DNA of 64,000 nt from Curtobacterium sp. HSID17257 (GTDB lineage Bacteria; Actinomycetota; Actinomycetes; Actinomycetales; Microbacteriaceae), in assembly GCF_003989515.1 (NCBI RefSeq), contig NZ_RBLU01000001.1:62001-126000 (forward strand), written 5' to 3'. The position numbers were made by a program, and so were the translations under genes. The notes under the pieces are model-generated. The model made no database searches and was not told the DNA's origin. It was given only the letters and a program-made list of their open reading frames with translations. Positions 26,263 to 35,336 of the stretch are shown piece by piece; positions within the stretch are counted from its first letter, which is position 1; every line of letters begins with the position of its first letter.

Positions 26263-27480
26263 CTATCGCGCGGCGCGCAGCCCGAGCACGACCACCACGA
26301 CGAGGTTCACCGCACTCCCCACCAGGAACCCCGTGCTGCCCCCGGCCACACCCCACGTCGGCGCGAGCACCGCCATGAGCACCACCCCGACGACGAACCC
26401 GGCGACCGACGCCAGCGCCACCTGCCGTGACCGTCCGGAGGCGAGCAGCAGCGCCGCCGGCACGAGTCCGACGGTGAACACCCAGACGCCGACCATCAGG
26501 TAGCGCAGGTCCGCGACGGCCTCGGCCCCCTCGGCGGGGTAGACGAGCGGCAGGAACCACCCGGCGAGCCACGCGACGAGCCCGAACACCACGGCGGTCC
26601 CCGCGGTGAAGCCCCCGACGAGCAGGAGCACCCCGCGCGAGCGCAGCGACCCGCCGTCCGACCGGTGTGCGAACGCCGGCACGAGCACCTGGCCGAGCGC
26701 CTGCCCGACCATCGACGCCGGGGTCGCCAGGGTGAACGCCGCCGCGTAGACACCGGCCTCGTGCGCCGAGACGGAGACCTGCGCCGAGATCATCGTGAGC
26801 TGCAGCAGCCCGTTCGAGGTCACGACCGCCAGGACGTTCCACGCCGCGAAGGCGAGCACCCCCGCGGTCGGTTCCGGTGCGCCGGGAGCGCGGTTGCCCC
26901 GCGGCCAGCAGGCGACGGCGAACACGGTGTACCCGATCGCCAGGGGCAGCAGCACGAGCGGCTCGAGCCGGGCGACGCACGCTGCGACGAGCAACCCGAG
27001 GGCGAGCAGGCTCGTGACCGTGTCCCACAGTGCGACCTTCGGAGCCCGGTCGTACCCGAGCTGGGCGCCGCGGGCGTAGCAGTACAGCCCGTACCCGACG
27101 ACGACCCCGACCCCACCGACGACCATCCCCGGGCTCGCACCCCACGCGAGGGCGACGGGGACGGTGACGGCGGCGAGCACGACGCTCGACACCGCCATCG
27201 ACGCTCCGAGCAACCGGTTCACCGCGGTGTCCGACCGCCGCCCGCGCAGGGCGATCGCGAGCACCCGCGACGCGGTGTTGCCGGCGGCGTTCGGCCAGAG
27301 CAGCGCGGTGAAGACCGACATCGACAGCAGTGCGGTGGTCTGGCCGAGGGTCTCGGTGCCGAACACCCGGCCGACGACGACGGTGACGAGTAGTTTCGCG
27401 AGCCCCTGCACCCCGATGCCGATCGTGGCGAGCAGCGCCGACGACGCGACGCGCCCGCGCCCGTGCGTGCGCCCGGTCAC
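26263..27480 (-). CDS. polysaccharide-biosynthesis-type flippase
   Basis: A GTG at 27480 overlaps the stop of the MATE gene (GTGA). The 405-residue product has 12-14 hydrophobic helices with the layout of Wzx/MurJ-like MOP-superfamily exporters, for example VGRVFGTETLGQTTALLSM in helix 2. Such proteins flip lipid-linked oligosaccharides. Pairing with another MOP member is notable, but no glycosyltransferase cluster surrounds it. Confidence 0.75.
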   Translation of the reverse strand: MTGRTHGRGRVASSALLATIGIGVQGLAKLLVTVVVGRVFGTETLGQTTALLSMSVFTALLWPNAAGNTASRVLAIALRGRRSDTAVNRLLGASMAVSSVVLAAVTVPVALAWGASPGMVVGGVGVVVGYGLYCYARGAQLGYDRAPKVALWDTVTSLLALGLLVAACVARLEPLVLLPLAIGYTVFAVACWPRGNRAPGAPEPTAGVLAFAAWNVLAVVTSNGLLQLTMISAQVSVSAHEAGVYAAAFTLATPASMVGQALGQVLVPAFAHRSDGGSLRSRGVLLLVGGFTAGTAVVFGLVAWLAGWFLPLVYPAEGAEAVADLRYLMVGVWVFTVGLVPAALLLASGRSRQVALASVAGFVVGVVLMAVLAPTWGVAGGSTGFLVGSAVNLVVVVVLGLRAAR

Positions 27481-28811
27481 CGCGCCAGCGCCTGTTCGAC
27501 CCAGCCCCGCCGGTGCGCCCGCACCCCGAGGGTCACGGCCCGGACGCCGATGTACCCGAGCGCGAAGGCCGCCCAGAGCCCGGCGAGCGTCCCGCCGACC
27601 CACCAGAGCAGCGGCAGGTACACGACCAGGTTCACGAGCCCGGCCAGGGCCAGGTACCGCGCGTCACCGGCACCGATGAGCACCCCGTCGAGCACGAACA
27701 CGTACCCGGCGACGGGCATCCCGACGGCGATGAGCACGAGCACGAGCGGCAGGGCCGAGCGCACCGCGGCCGAGTCGGAGAACACCGGCCCGAGCAGTCC
27801 GCTCACCGCGAGGGTCAGCACCCCGAGCAGCACGCCGCCGACGATGCCGAGCAGCACGAGCCGCCGGGTCACGAGCCGCACCCGGTCGGGGTCGCGTGCG
27901 CCGAGCCCGTGGCCGACGAGCGCCTGCCCCGCGATGGCCAGGGCGTCGAGGGCGAAGGCCAGCGTCGAGAACACCGTCAGACCGACCTGGGTCGTCGCCA
28001 GGCCGGTCGTGCCGAGGCCCGACGCGGTGGCGACGGTCGCGAGCATCGCCACGCGCAACGACGCCGTGCGCAGGAACAGCCAGGCCCCGGACCGGAGCGC
28101 CCGCACCACGCCCGAGGCCCCCGGTCGTAGCGGTGCACCCGATGCCCGGGCGGCCCGGACGGCGATCACGACGTACACGGCGGCCATCGCCCACTGCACG
28201 ATCACGGTGCCGGCGGCGGACCCCTCGACGCCCCAGCCCGCGCCGTAGATGAGCACGGCGTTGAGCAGCCCGTTCGCCACGAAGCCGATCGACGCCACGA
28301 CCAGCGGGGTCCTGGTGTCCTGCAGCCCGCGCAGCAGTCCGGTCGAGGCCGTCACCACCAGGATCCCGGGGAGCCCGATCAGCGAGACGGTCAGGTACGC
28401 GGTCGCCGCGGCCGAGACCTCTGCCGAGGCGCCGAACAGGTCGACGAGCGGCCCCGCGAGCGGCCAGCCGACGAGCGCGAGCAGGACCCCGAGTCCGAGG
28501 GCGAGCCACATCCCGTCGATGCCGGCGTGCACCGCACCGCGGCGGTCACCGCCGCCCAGCGCTCGGGCCACCGCCGGTGTCGTCGAGTACGCCAGGAAGA
28601 CGAGCAGGCCGGTCACCGTCTGCAGCACGACGCTCGCCAGGCCCACGGCGGCCAGCGCGGTCGCCCCCAGGTGCCCGACGAGCGCGGTGTCGGTGAGCAG
28701 GAACAGCGGCTCGACCACGAGTGCGCCGAGCGCCGGCAGCGCGAGCCGGACGATGTCCCGGTCGACCGACCGACGCTCGGTGGTCGCGGCGGGCGAGGTC
28801 GGTCGGGGCAC
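27477..28811 (-). CDS. MATE-family efflux transporter (DinF-like)
   Basis: The GTG at 28811 lies 6 bases after a CAGGAT hexamer and gives 444 residues. Helix-1 residues DRDIVRLALPALGALVVEPLFLLTDTALVGHLG are typical of DinF-type MATE exporters (residues 20-52), and the two six-helix lobes are present. It exports cationic or oxidised compounds using H+ or Na+. It is coupled to the flippase-like gene downstream by a GTGA overlap. Confidence 0.87.
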   Translation of the reverse strand: MPRPTSPAATTERRSVDRDIVRLALPALGALVVEPLFLLTDTALVGHLGATALAAVGLASVVLQTVTGLLVFLAYSTTPAVARALGGGDRRGAVHAGIDGMWLALGLGVLLALVGWPLAGPLVDLFGASAEVSAAATAYLTVSLIGLPGILVVTASTGLLRGLQDTRTPLVVASIGFVANGLLNAVLIYGAGWGVEGSAAGTVIVQWAMAAVYVVIAVRAARASGAPLRPGASGVVRALRSGAWLFLRTASLRVAMLATVATASGLGTTGLATTQVGLTVFSTLAFALDALAIAGQALVGHGLGARDPDRVRLVTRRLVLLGIVGGVLLGVLTLAVSGLLGPVFSDSAAVRSALPLVLVLIAVGMPVAGYVFVLDGVLIGAGDARYLALAGLVNLVVYLPLLWWVGGTLAGLWAAFALGYIGVRAVTLGVRAHRRGWVEQALAR

Positions 28812-28872
28812 CGGACCATCCTGCCGGAGTCGGAGCAGCACCGGCCCGGCTCGCCGTCGGTACGCTGCGGCC

Positions 28873-29535
28873 GTGGACCTCCTCGCGCTCGCGCCCGGCG
28901 CCGTCGGCATCGCGCTGAGCCCGCTGCCCGTCGCGTCCGTGGTCGTGCTGCTCGGGCACCGGCGGGGCTACGCGCCCGCGGTCGCCTGCACCGCGGGCTG
29001 GGTCGTGGCCGTCGCCGTGGCACTCGTGCTGGCGGTCGCGGTGGGGGAGCGGCTCCCCGTGCAGACGGCAGGCGGATCATCGGTCCAGGCGATCGTCGCC
29101 CTGGTCGCCGGGGTGGTGCTCGCCGGGCTCGCGGTCTGGCAGTGGGCGGTCCGTCGGCTGCCGGACGGGTCCCCGTCCAGCACCCGCTGGGCGGACGTGG
29201 TCGAGCGGGTCGGTCCGGTGCACGCCTTCGGGCTCGGGATGCTCCTGTTCTGCAACCCGAAGGCGATCGTGCTCGCCCTGGCCGCTGGCCTGGCCTTCGG
29301 GGACGCCGAACCCGGTCCCGGCGTGGCGCTGGCGGCCGGCGCGGCCTTCGTCGTGGTCGCCGCGTCGACGACGGTGCTGCCCGTGGTCCTGGTGCTCGCG
29401 GCCGGTCCACGTGCCCGTCGCCCCCTCGCCGCGATGCGCGCGGGGATCGCCCGGTGGGGTTCGGTCGGTCTGGTCGCGGTGCTCGCGGTCCTGGCGGTGG
29501 TCCAGCTCACGGTCGGCCTGACCGGCTTGCGCTGA
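28873..29535 (+). CDS. GAP/SfLAP-like membrane protein
   Basis: This 220-residue protein has six hydrophobic helices, with LLALAPGAVGIALSPLPV at the start and FCNPKAIVLALAAGLAF in the middle. That is the signature of the Gap/sulfolipid-addressing-like family related to LysE exporters. The GTG start is 6 bases after TACGCT (28861-28866), so the mRNA is probably leaderless. It is divergent from the MATE gene. It is probably involved in export of a lipid or amino-acid-like molecule. Confidence 0.78.
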   Translation: MDLLALAPGAVGIALSPLPVASVVVLLGHRRGYAPAVACTAGWVVAVAVALVLAVAVGERLPVQTAGGSSVQAIVALVAGVVLAGLAVWQWAVRRLPDGSPSSTRWADVVERVGPVHAFGLGMLLFCNPKAIVLALAAGLAFGDAEPGPGVALAAGAAFVVVAASTTVLPVVLVLAAGPRARRPLAAMRAGIARWGSVGLVAVLAVLAVVQLTVGLTGLR

Positions 29536-29654
29536 CGGGTCTGGCCTGACCGGACGCCGCTCGTCCGGTGCATCGGTGGAGCAGGAAGCGTCGGGTCGAG
29601 CACGTCCACCCGACGATTGCTGCTCCACGGAGCGGGCGGGCTGGACCACGCGAC

Positions 29655-29696
29655 GGACGGGAGGCCCGTGGCGGCGCCGCCACGAGCCTCCCGTCC
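29655..29696. terminator. 42-bp palindromic bidirectional terminator
   Basis: The outer arms GGACGGGAGGC and GCCTCCCGTCC match the family at 5692 and 9229, but the inner stem is different (CGTGGCGGC and its complement). One pair (29666/29685) is mismatched. It lies between convergent genes ending at 29535 and 29732. Confidence 0.75.
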
Positions 29697-29731
29697 GGTG
29701 GTCCCGCGGCTCGGTCCGCGCGCGGCTCCGC

Positions 29732-31069
29732 TCAGTCCGCGCGCGGCTCCGCCGGGATCGCCCCGGTGGCGGCGCGCGCCTCGTCCGACGCCCGTCGCGA
29801 CGCCGGGTCCGTGCCGCGGGCACGGCCGACCAGGTCCATCAGGTGGTAGACGACGATCGCGGCGACCGTGCCGACGATGATGCCGCCGAAGGTCGCGCCG
29901 CCGAACGAGAACGTGAAGTCGGCGATGCCCATGATCAGCGCGATGCCGGCGGTCAGCTGGTTCTTCGGCTTCGCGAAGTCGACGCGGTTCTCGACCCAGA
30001 TGCGGATGCCGATGACGCCGATCAGGCCGTACAGCGCGGTGGTCGCACCGCCGAGCACCCCGGCCGGCACCGACGAGATGACCATGCCGACCTTCGGCGA
30101 CAGACCGAGCAGGATCGCGACGATCGCCGCGACCCAGTACGCGGCCGTCGAGAACACGCGGGTGGCGGCCATCACGCCGATGTTCTCGCCGTAGGTGGTC
30201 GTCGCGGAACCACCACCGGCACCGGCGAGCACGGTCGAGACGCCGTCGGCGAAGAGCGCGCGACCCGTGAGCGGCGTGAGGTCGCGGCCGGTCAGCTGGC
30301 CGACGCCCTTGACGTGCCCGACGTTCTCGGCGACCAGGGCGAGCACGACCGGCACGAAGCCGAGGTAGATCGCGAGCTGGCCCGGGTCGAAGGCCGGGGC
30401 GGTGAAGGTCGGCAGGCCGATCCAGGGGGCGGATGCGGCCTTCGTCAGGTCGACCTCGCCGGCGAGGAGCGCCGCGACGTAGCCGACCAGCACGCCGATG
30501 ACGATCGACAGGCGACCGAGCAGCCCCTTGAACAGGACCGTGACCAGGATGATCGCGGCCAGGGTGATCAGCGCGACGACGGGTGCCTTCGTGAAGTTGT
30601 CACGTGCGGCCGGCGCGAGGTTGAAGCCGATCAGGGCGACGATCGCTCCCGACACCACCGGGGGCATCAGCCGGTCGATCCACCCGGCCCCGGCCAGGTG
30701 CACGATCGCGCCGACGAGGGCGAGCAGGACGCCGACCACGATGATCCCGGACAGCGCGAGCGGGATGCCGCCGATCTTCGTCGCGGCGCCGATCGGGGCG
30801 AGGAACGCGAACGACGAGCCGAGGTAGCTCGGCAGACGGTTGCCGGTGATGAGCAGGAAGAGGATCGTGCCGACACCGCTGAACAGCAGGGTCGTCGAGG
30901 GCGGGAAGCCCGTGATGAGCGGCACGAGGAAGGTGGCGCCGAACATCGCCACGACGTGCTGCACGCCGAGCCCGATGGTGCGACCCCAGGAGAGGCGCTC
31001 GTCCGGCGCCACGATGGTCGAGGAGGAGACGGTCGCGCCGTCACCGTGCAGCTTCCAGCCGAGTCCCAT
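29732..31069 (-). CDS. uracil/xanthine permease, NCS2 family
   Basis: This 445-residue nucleobase transporter starts with LGVQHVVAMFGATFLVPLITG and contains the signature region AENVGHVKGVGQLTGRDLTPLTGR near residue 255. GGSATTTYGENIGVMAATRVFST follows near 290. It imports uracil or xanthine with H+. TACGGT lies 6 bases before the ATG, suggesting a leaderless transcript. The C-terminal tail is hydrophilic. Confidence 0.9.
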   Translation of the reverse strand: MGLGWKLHGDGATVSSSTIVAPDERLSWGRTIGLGVQHVVAMFGATFLVPLITGFPPSTTLLFSGVGTILFLLITGNRLPSYLGSSFAFLAPIGAATKIGGIPLALSGIIVVGVLLALVGAIVHLAGAGWIDRLMPPVVSGAIVALIGFNLAPAARDNFTKAPVVALITLAAIILVTVLFKGLLGRLSIVIGVLVGYVAALLAGEVDLTKAASAPWIGLPTFTAPAFDPGQLAIYLGFVPVVLALVAENVGHVKGVGQLTGRDLTPLTGRALFADGVSTVLAGAGGGSATTTYGENIGVMAATRVFSTAAYWVAAIVAILLGLSPKVGMVISSVPAGVLGGATTALYGLIGVIGIRIWVENRVDFAKPKNQLTAGIALIMGIADFTFSFGGATFGGIIVGTVAAIVVYHLMDLVGRARGTDPASRRASDEARAATGAIPAEPRAD

Positions 31070-31162
31070 GGCAGCACCGTAGCGGCTGCCGTCCGGTCCA
31101 GCCGTCCGTGGGAGCCTGTCTGTGGGGAGCACGACACTCCGGAGAGGGACGCACCACCGCAC

Positions 31163-32626
31163 ATGAGACGCTTCCGACGCGCCAGTACCCGGCTCGCGGC
31201 CCGGTCGGCGACCCGACCCTGGATCGACCTGGTGGTCGTCGCCGCCGTCGTCTTCGTGGTGGCTGCGTCCGTCGCACGGGCCTTCACCTACCCACCGTTG
31301 GAGGGCGGCGACGAGCCCGCGCACCTCGACTACGTCCTGTCGGTGTGGCACGCGCACCTGCCCGTCTTCGAGGACGGCATCACGTACAACGCCCCGTTCG
31401 GCAGCACGACCCCGGTGCAGTGGGTCGCGCAGCACCCGCCGCTGTACTACCTCGTCCTGGCCCCGGTCGTCGGACCCCTGTTCGACGGCGGCGACGCGCT
31501 GGCCGCGGTGCTGGCCGGACGGGTGATGAGTGCCGCGATGGCCGGCGGTGTGGTCCTCGCGTCCGCATGGGCCGCGTGGCGGTGCTTCCCCACCGCCCGC
31601 CTGCTCCCGGGCGCGGTCGCCGTCGTCACGGCCTTCGCAGGCATGCTCGTCCAACAGGGTGGGTCGATCTACAACGACGTCCTCTTCGTGCTGGTCTCGG
31701 TGCTCGCCTGCGGGATCGCGGGCGCGGCGCTGCGGACCGGTGTCACGAGCAGGCTCCTGGTCGGCGCCGCGATCGTCGGTGCCGGGGGAACGGCGACGCG
31801 CCTGTCCTTCGCGCTCTGGCTCGTCGCCCTCGTCGTCGCGCTGGCGGTCGCCCCCACCGTGCGGTTCGGCAGGCTCACCGGTGTGCCGGCGCGTCTGCTC
31901 GCGGCCGCCACCCCCGTCGTCACCGCCGCGCTCGCGTCGGGGTGGTTCTGGTTCCGCAACCAGCAGCTGACCGGGTCGTTCAGCGGCCGGCAGGCGGACT
32001 GGGGGATCGAGAACATGGGGCGCGTCGTGCGCCCCAGGGCGGAGGTCGCGACGGACCCGGACTTCTGGACCGGACTGTTCGGGATCTACCGGGGCGTCCT
32101 GGACACGGCCGAGCCGGTCCAGCTCGTGCAGTGGGTGCTCATGATCCTCCCGATGGTCCTCGCGGGCGTCGTCGGGACCTGGGCGGCCGGACGTCGGGAT
32201 GTCGGACGGTCCCGCACCGTGGCCGCGACGACCGGACGGCGACGTGACCGGACGTCGACGACGCTGATCGTGCTGATGTTCCTCGCGGTCGCCGCGATCC
32301 TGACCGTCGTCGAGATCGACTACGTCCACGGCGGTGGAGCACCCAACACCCGGTACTCGCTGACCGTCCTGCCGATCATCACCATCGTGATGGGCGCCGG
32401 ACTCACCGCCCTGCCACGACTGTTCCCGGTGCTGCTCACCGCGTGGGTCCTGCTGGCCTGGGTGCCCTACCTGTCCCTCGTCGACCTGCAGGTGACGACG
32501 ATCGTGCCGGACGCGGCAGGGGTCGTCCAGGTGTCCGTCGGAGCGTCGGCGGTCGCCGCCGCGGCGATCGTCGTCGGTGCCTTCACGGCTCGTCGGCGCG
32601 TGGGGACGAGGGTGTCCGGACCGTGA
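31163..32626 (+). CDS. GT-C-like polytopic membrane protein
   Basis: This 487-residue protein has about 10-12 hydrophobic segments. The first extracytoplasmic loop has GGDEPAHLDYVLSVWH, resembling the Asp-Glu motif that GT-C glycosyltransferases (GT39/ArnT-like, DUF2142) use to bind a polyprenyl-phosphate sugar. GAPNTRYSLTVLP near residue 395 resembles the conserved late loop of this group. It probably transfers a sugar outside the membrane; donor and acceptor are unknown. Confidence 0.68.
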   Translation: MRRFRRASTRLAARSATRPWIDLVVVAAVVFVVAASVARAFTYPPLEGGDEPAHLDYVLSVWHAHLPVFEDGITYNAPFGSTTPVQWVAQHPPLYYLVLAPVVGPLFDGGDALAAVLAGRVMSAAMAGGVVLASAWAAWRCFPTARLLPGAVAVVTAFAGMLVQQGGSIYNDVLFVLVSVLACGIAGAALRTGVTSRLLVGAAIVGAGGTATRLSFALWLVALVVALAVAPTVRFGRLTGVPARLLAAATPVVTAALASGWFWFRNQQLTGSFSGRQADWGIENMGRVVRPRAEVATDPDFWTGLFGIYRGVLDTAEPVQLVQWVLMILPMVLAGVVGTWAAGRRDVGRSRTVAATTGRRRDRTSTTLIVLMFLAVAAILTVVEIDYVHGGGAPNTRYSLTVLPIITIVMGAGLTALPRLFPVLLTAWVLLAWVPYLSLVDLQVTTIVPDAAGVVQVSVGASAVAAAAIVVGAFTARRRVGTRVSGP

Positions 32627-32633
32627 TGCCGAG

Positions 32634-33035
32634 TCAGGTCTCTGCCACCGGATCGTGGCACGGGTACCCGAGGTACTCCGCGGCCGCCCGCATGCCGGTG
32701 TCGTGCGTGACGATCGTGGCGTCGAGACCGGCGGCGATGATCGAACCGAGGTGGACAGCGTCCAGTGTCTTGATGTGGGGCTCGATGGACTCCGCGGCCG
32801 CGAGCACGCCGTCGGTGATCGGCAGGACGTCGACGACGTCGAGGAGCTCGTTCCGGAGGGCGACGGGTAGTCGCTCGCGGCGGAGCACACGGGTGAGTTC
32901 CGTCTGCAGCAGACGAGACGTGACCAGCTCGTGTCCCGGGTCCGCGGACACAACGTCGATCCAGGTGGCGGCGGACGGTGAGTGCCCGAGCAGTGCTCGG
33001 AGCGCGACCGAGGTGTCGAGGTAGTAGACGGTCAC
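32634..33035 (-). CDS. PIN-domain toxin (VapC-like RNase)
   Basis: This 133-residue protein has the four acidic PIN residues in order: Asp7 (YYLDTSVALRAL), Glu46 (LLQTELTRV), Asp92 (LDAVHLG) and Asp112 (VTHDTGM). VapC toxins are Mg2+-dependent RNases that often cut tRNA or rRNA loops. The gene overlaps the antitoxin stop by 4 bases, as in typical TA operons. Confidence 0.88.
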   Translation of the reverse strand: MTVYYLDTSVALRALLGHSPSAATWIDVVSADPGHELVTSRLLQTELTRVLRRERLPVALRNELLDVVDVLPITDGVLAAAESIEPHIKTLDAVHLGSIIAAGLDATIVTHDTGMRAAAEYLGYPCHDPVAET

Positions 33036-33280
33036 CTGTCGCGCTCGTCCGCCAGGAGTTCGTCGATGTCCCGCGCGGTCTGCAGCTCGTGTCGAGGGAG
33101 CTGCGCGAGGCGTGACCCCCCGGCACGTCTCCTGGGGACCACCGGAAGGCCAGGAGCCAGCGGGACGACCCGTGCCACTTCGTGGTCGTGACGAGTCACG
33201 CGGTAGGTCTCGCCCGCTTCGACCTCAGCGAGCATGCGCGTCGGGTTCTGCCGCAGCTGTCCCACGGTGATGGTCTTCAT
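33032..33280 (-). CDS. Phd/YefM-type antitoxin
   Basis: This 82-residue protein has an N-terminal Phd/YefM DNA-binding half (TITVGQLRQNPTRMLAEVEAG) and an acidic-basic C-terminal half that should wrap around the PIN toxin. TATCCT stands 6 bases before the ATG, so it is probably leaderless. GTAGACA direct repeats just upstream are likely sites for autorepression. Confidence 0.86.
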   Translation of the reverse strand: MKTITVGQLRQNPTRMLAEVEAGETYRVTRHDHEVARVVPLAPGLPVVPRRRAGGSRLAQLPRHELQTARDIDELLADERDR

Positions 33281-33298
33281 GACCGAAGGATACGCGGT

Positions 33299-33315
33299 TG
33301 TCTACGGATGTCTAC
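33299..33315. promoter_or_regulatory. tandem TGTCTAC repeats, TA operon operator
   Basis: Two copies of TGTCTAC, 10 bases apart (one helical turn), sit just upstream of the TATCCT hexamer of the antitoxin gene. They are well placed for cooperative binding by Phd-type dimers. Confidence 0.5.
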
Positions 33316-33371
33316 ACCGGAGTGACTGCTGACTCCGTGCCGGCCGGGCACCGGTGGCTATCGTGGAGCGC

Positions 33372-35336
33372 ATGACCGACGTCGCACGCACCTCAGGGAT
33401 CCACACCGACGAGCTCGACCCGGACGTCCGCCCGCAGGACGACCTCTACCGGCACGTCAACGGGACGTGGATCGCGGAGACGCCGATCCCCGACGACAAG
33501 GCCCGGTACGGCTCGTTCACGGTGCTCGCCGAGGACGCCGAGGTCGCGGTCCGCGAGATCGTCGAGCGCTCGCAGCAGGCCGCGCCCGGCACCGAGGAGC
33601 GCAAGGTCGGGGACCTCTACACGTCGTTCACCCACGAGGAGCGCCTCGAGGCCCTCGGCACCGGTCCGATCGACCCGCTGCTCGGCGAGATCGACGCCGT
33701 CGAGACGACCGACGACGTCATCGCGATGGTCGGACGCTTCGAGCGCCTGGGCCTGCCCGGGTTCATCCAGCTCTTCGTCGACAACGACCCGGGCGACCCG
33801 GAGTCGTACGTCGTGTTCCTCGAGCAGTCCGGCCTGGGCCTGCCCGACGAGTCGTACTACCGCGAGGAACGCTTCGCCGACATCCGCGCGAAGTACCGCG
33901 AGTTCGTCGCGTCGATGTTCCCGCTGGCGGGCTTCGCCGACGCGGGGCAGAGCACCGAGGCCGTCATCGCGCTGGAGACGGCGCTCGCCGCGGTGCACTG
34001 GGACAACGTCACCACCCGCGACAGCCAGAAGACCTACAACAAGATGACCTGGGACGAGGTGACGGCGCTGGCGAACGGCGCCGACCTGCACCTGTGGTGG
34101 CAGGCGATCGGTGCGCCGGCCGGCGCGTTCGAGACCGTCGTGGTCCGGGAGCCGTCCTTCGTCACCGGGCTCGCGGAGCTCCTCCGCTCGCAGCCGCTCG
34201 ACGCGTGGAAGGACTGGCTGCGCTGGCAGGTCATCCGCGGGTCCGCGGCGTACCTGACGAGCGCGATGTCCGCGACGAACTTCTCGTTCTACGGCACGGC
34301 CCTCACCGGTGCCCCGAAGCAGCGCGAGCGCTGGAAGCGCGGCGTATCCCTGGTCGAGGGTGCGATGGGCGAGGCCGTCGGCCGCATCTACGTGCAGGAG
34401 CACTTCGACGAGACGTCGAAGGCCGAGATGGACGACCTCGTCGCCAACCTGGTCGAGGCGTACCGGCAGAGCATCACCGGCCTCGACTGGATGACCGACG
34501 AGACCCGCGCACGTGCCCTCGACAAGCTCGACAAGTTCACGCCGAAGATCGGCTACCCGGTCAAGTGGCGCGACTACTCCGCCCTGTCGGTCAGCCCCGA
34601 CGACCTGGTCGGCAACGTGCGGGCCGTCGCGAGCTTCCAGGTCGACCGCGAGCTCGGCAAGATCGGCACGCCGATCGACCGCGACGAGTGGTTCATGACC
34701 CCGCAGACGATCAACGCGTACTACAACCCGGGCTTCAACGAGATCGTGTTCCCCGCGGCGATCCTGCAGTTCCCGTTCTTCGAGGCCTCGCGCGACGCGG
34801 CCGCGAACTACGGCGCGATCGGCGCGGTGATCGGCCACGAGATCGGCCACGGCTTCGACGACCAGGGGTCGCAGTACGACGGCGACGGCCGCCTGCAGAA
34901 CTGGTGGACCGAGGCCGACCGCCAGGCGTTCGAGGAGCGCACGAAGGCCCTCATCGCCCAGTACGACGCGCTCGTGCCGACGGAGGTGCCGGACGGACAC
35001 GTCAACGGCGCGCTGACCATCGGCGAGAACATCGGTGACCTCGGCGGGCTGTCGATCGCGTGGAAGGCGTACCTGCTGTCGCTCGACGGCCAGGAGCCGC
35101 CGGTCGTGGACGGGCTGTCCGGTGCCGAGCGCTTCTTCCTCAGCTGGGCGCAGGCCTGGCGGATGGCGATCCGCCCGGAGGAGGCAGCGCGTCTGCTGAG
35201 CATCGACCCGCACTCGCCGAACGAGTTCCGCTGCAACCAGATCGTGCGGAACATCGACGGCTACTACGAGGCCTTCGGCGTCACGGAGTCGGACACGATG
35301 TACCTCGACCCGGCCGAGCGCGTCGCGATCTGGTGA
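33372..35336 (+). CDS. M13-family zinc metallopeptidase (PepO-like)
   Basis: This 654-residue neprilysin-type peptidase has the zinc motif HEIGH at residues 489-493 and the third ligand Glu552 in GENIGDLGG. The usual NAYYNP substrate site lies before the zinc site. There is no signal peptide, so it should act in the cytoplasm on oligopeptides. TATCGT 7 bases upstream of the ATG suggests a leaderless start. The stop overlaps the next start by one base. Confidence 0.93.
   Translation: MTDVARTSGIHTDELDPDVRPQDDLYRHVNGTWIAETPIPDDKARYGSFTVLAEDAEVAVREIVERSQQAAPGTEERKVGDLYTSFTHEERLEALGTGPIDPLLGEIDAVETTDDVIAMVGRFERLGLPGFIQLFVDNDPGDPESYVVFLEQSGLGLPDESYYREERFADIRAKYREFVASMFPLAGFADAGQSTEAVIALETALAAVHWDNVTTRDSQKTYNKMTWDEVTALANGADLHLWWQAIGAPAGAFETVVVREPSFVTGLAELLRSQPLDAWKDWLRWQVIRGSAAYLTSAMSATNFSFYGTALTGAPKQRERWKRGVSLVEGAMGEAVGRIYVQEHFDETSKAEMDDLVANLVEAYRQSITGLDWMTDETRARALDKLDKFTPKIGYPVKWRDYSALSVSPDDLVGNVRAVASFQVDRELGKIGTPIDRDEWFMTPQTINAYYNPGFNEIVFPAAILQFPFFEASRDAAANYGAIGAVIGHEIGHGFDDQGSQYDGDGRLQNWWTEADRQAFEERTKALIAQYDALVPTEVPDGHVNGALTIGENIGDLGGLSIAWKAYLLSLDGQEPPVVDGLSGAERFFLSWAQAWRMAIRPEEAARLLSIDPHSPNEFRCNQIVRNIDGYYEAFGVTESDTMYLDPAERVAIW

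Noticed and set aside
29732..32953. A 1073-codon reverse frame that continues past the NCS2 permease start
   Set aside because: Only the part from 31069 downward is the permease. The rest is antisense to the GT-C-like gene and has no protein-like composition.
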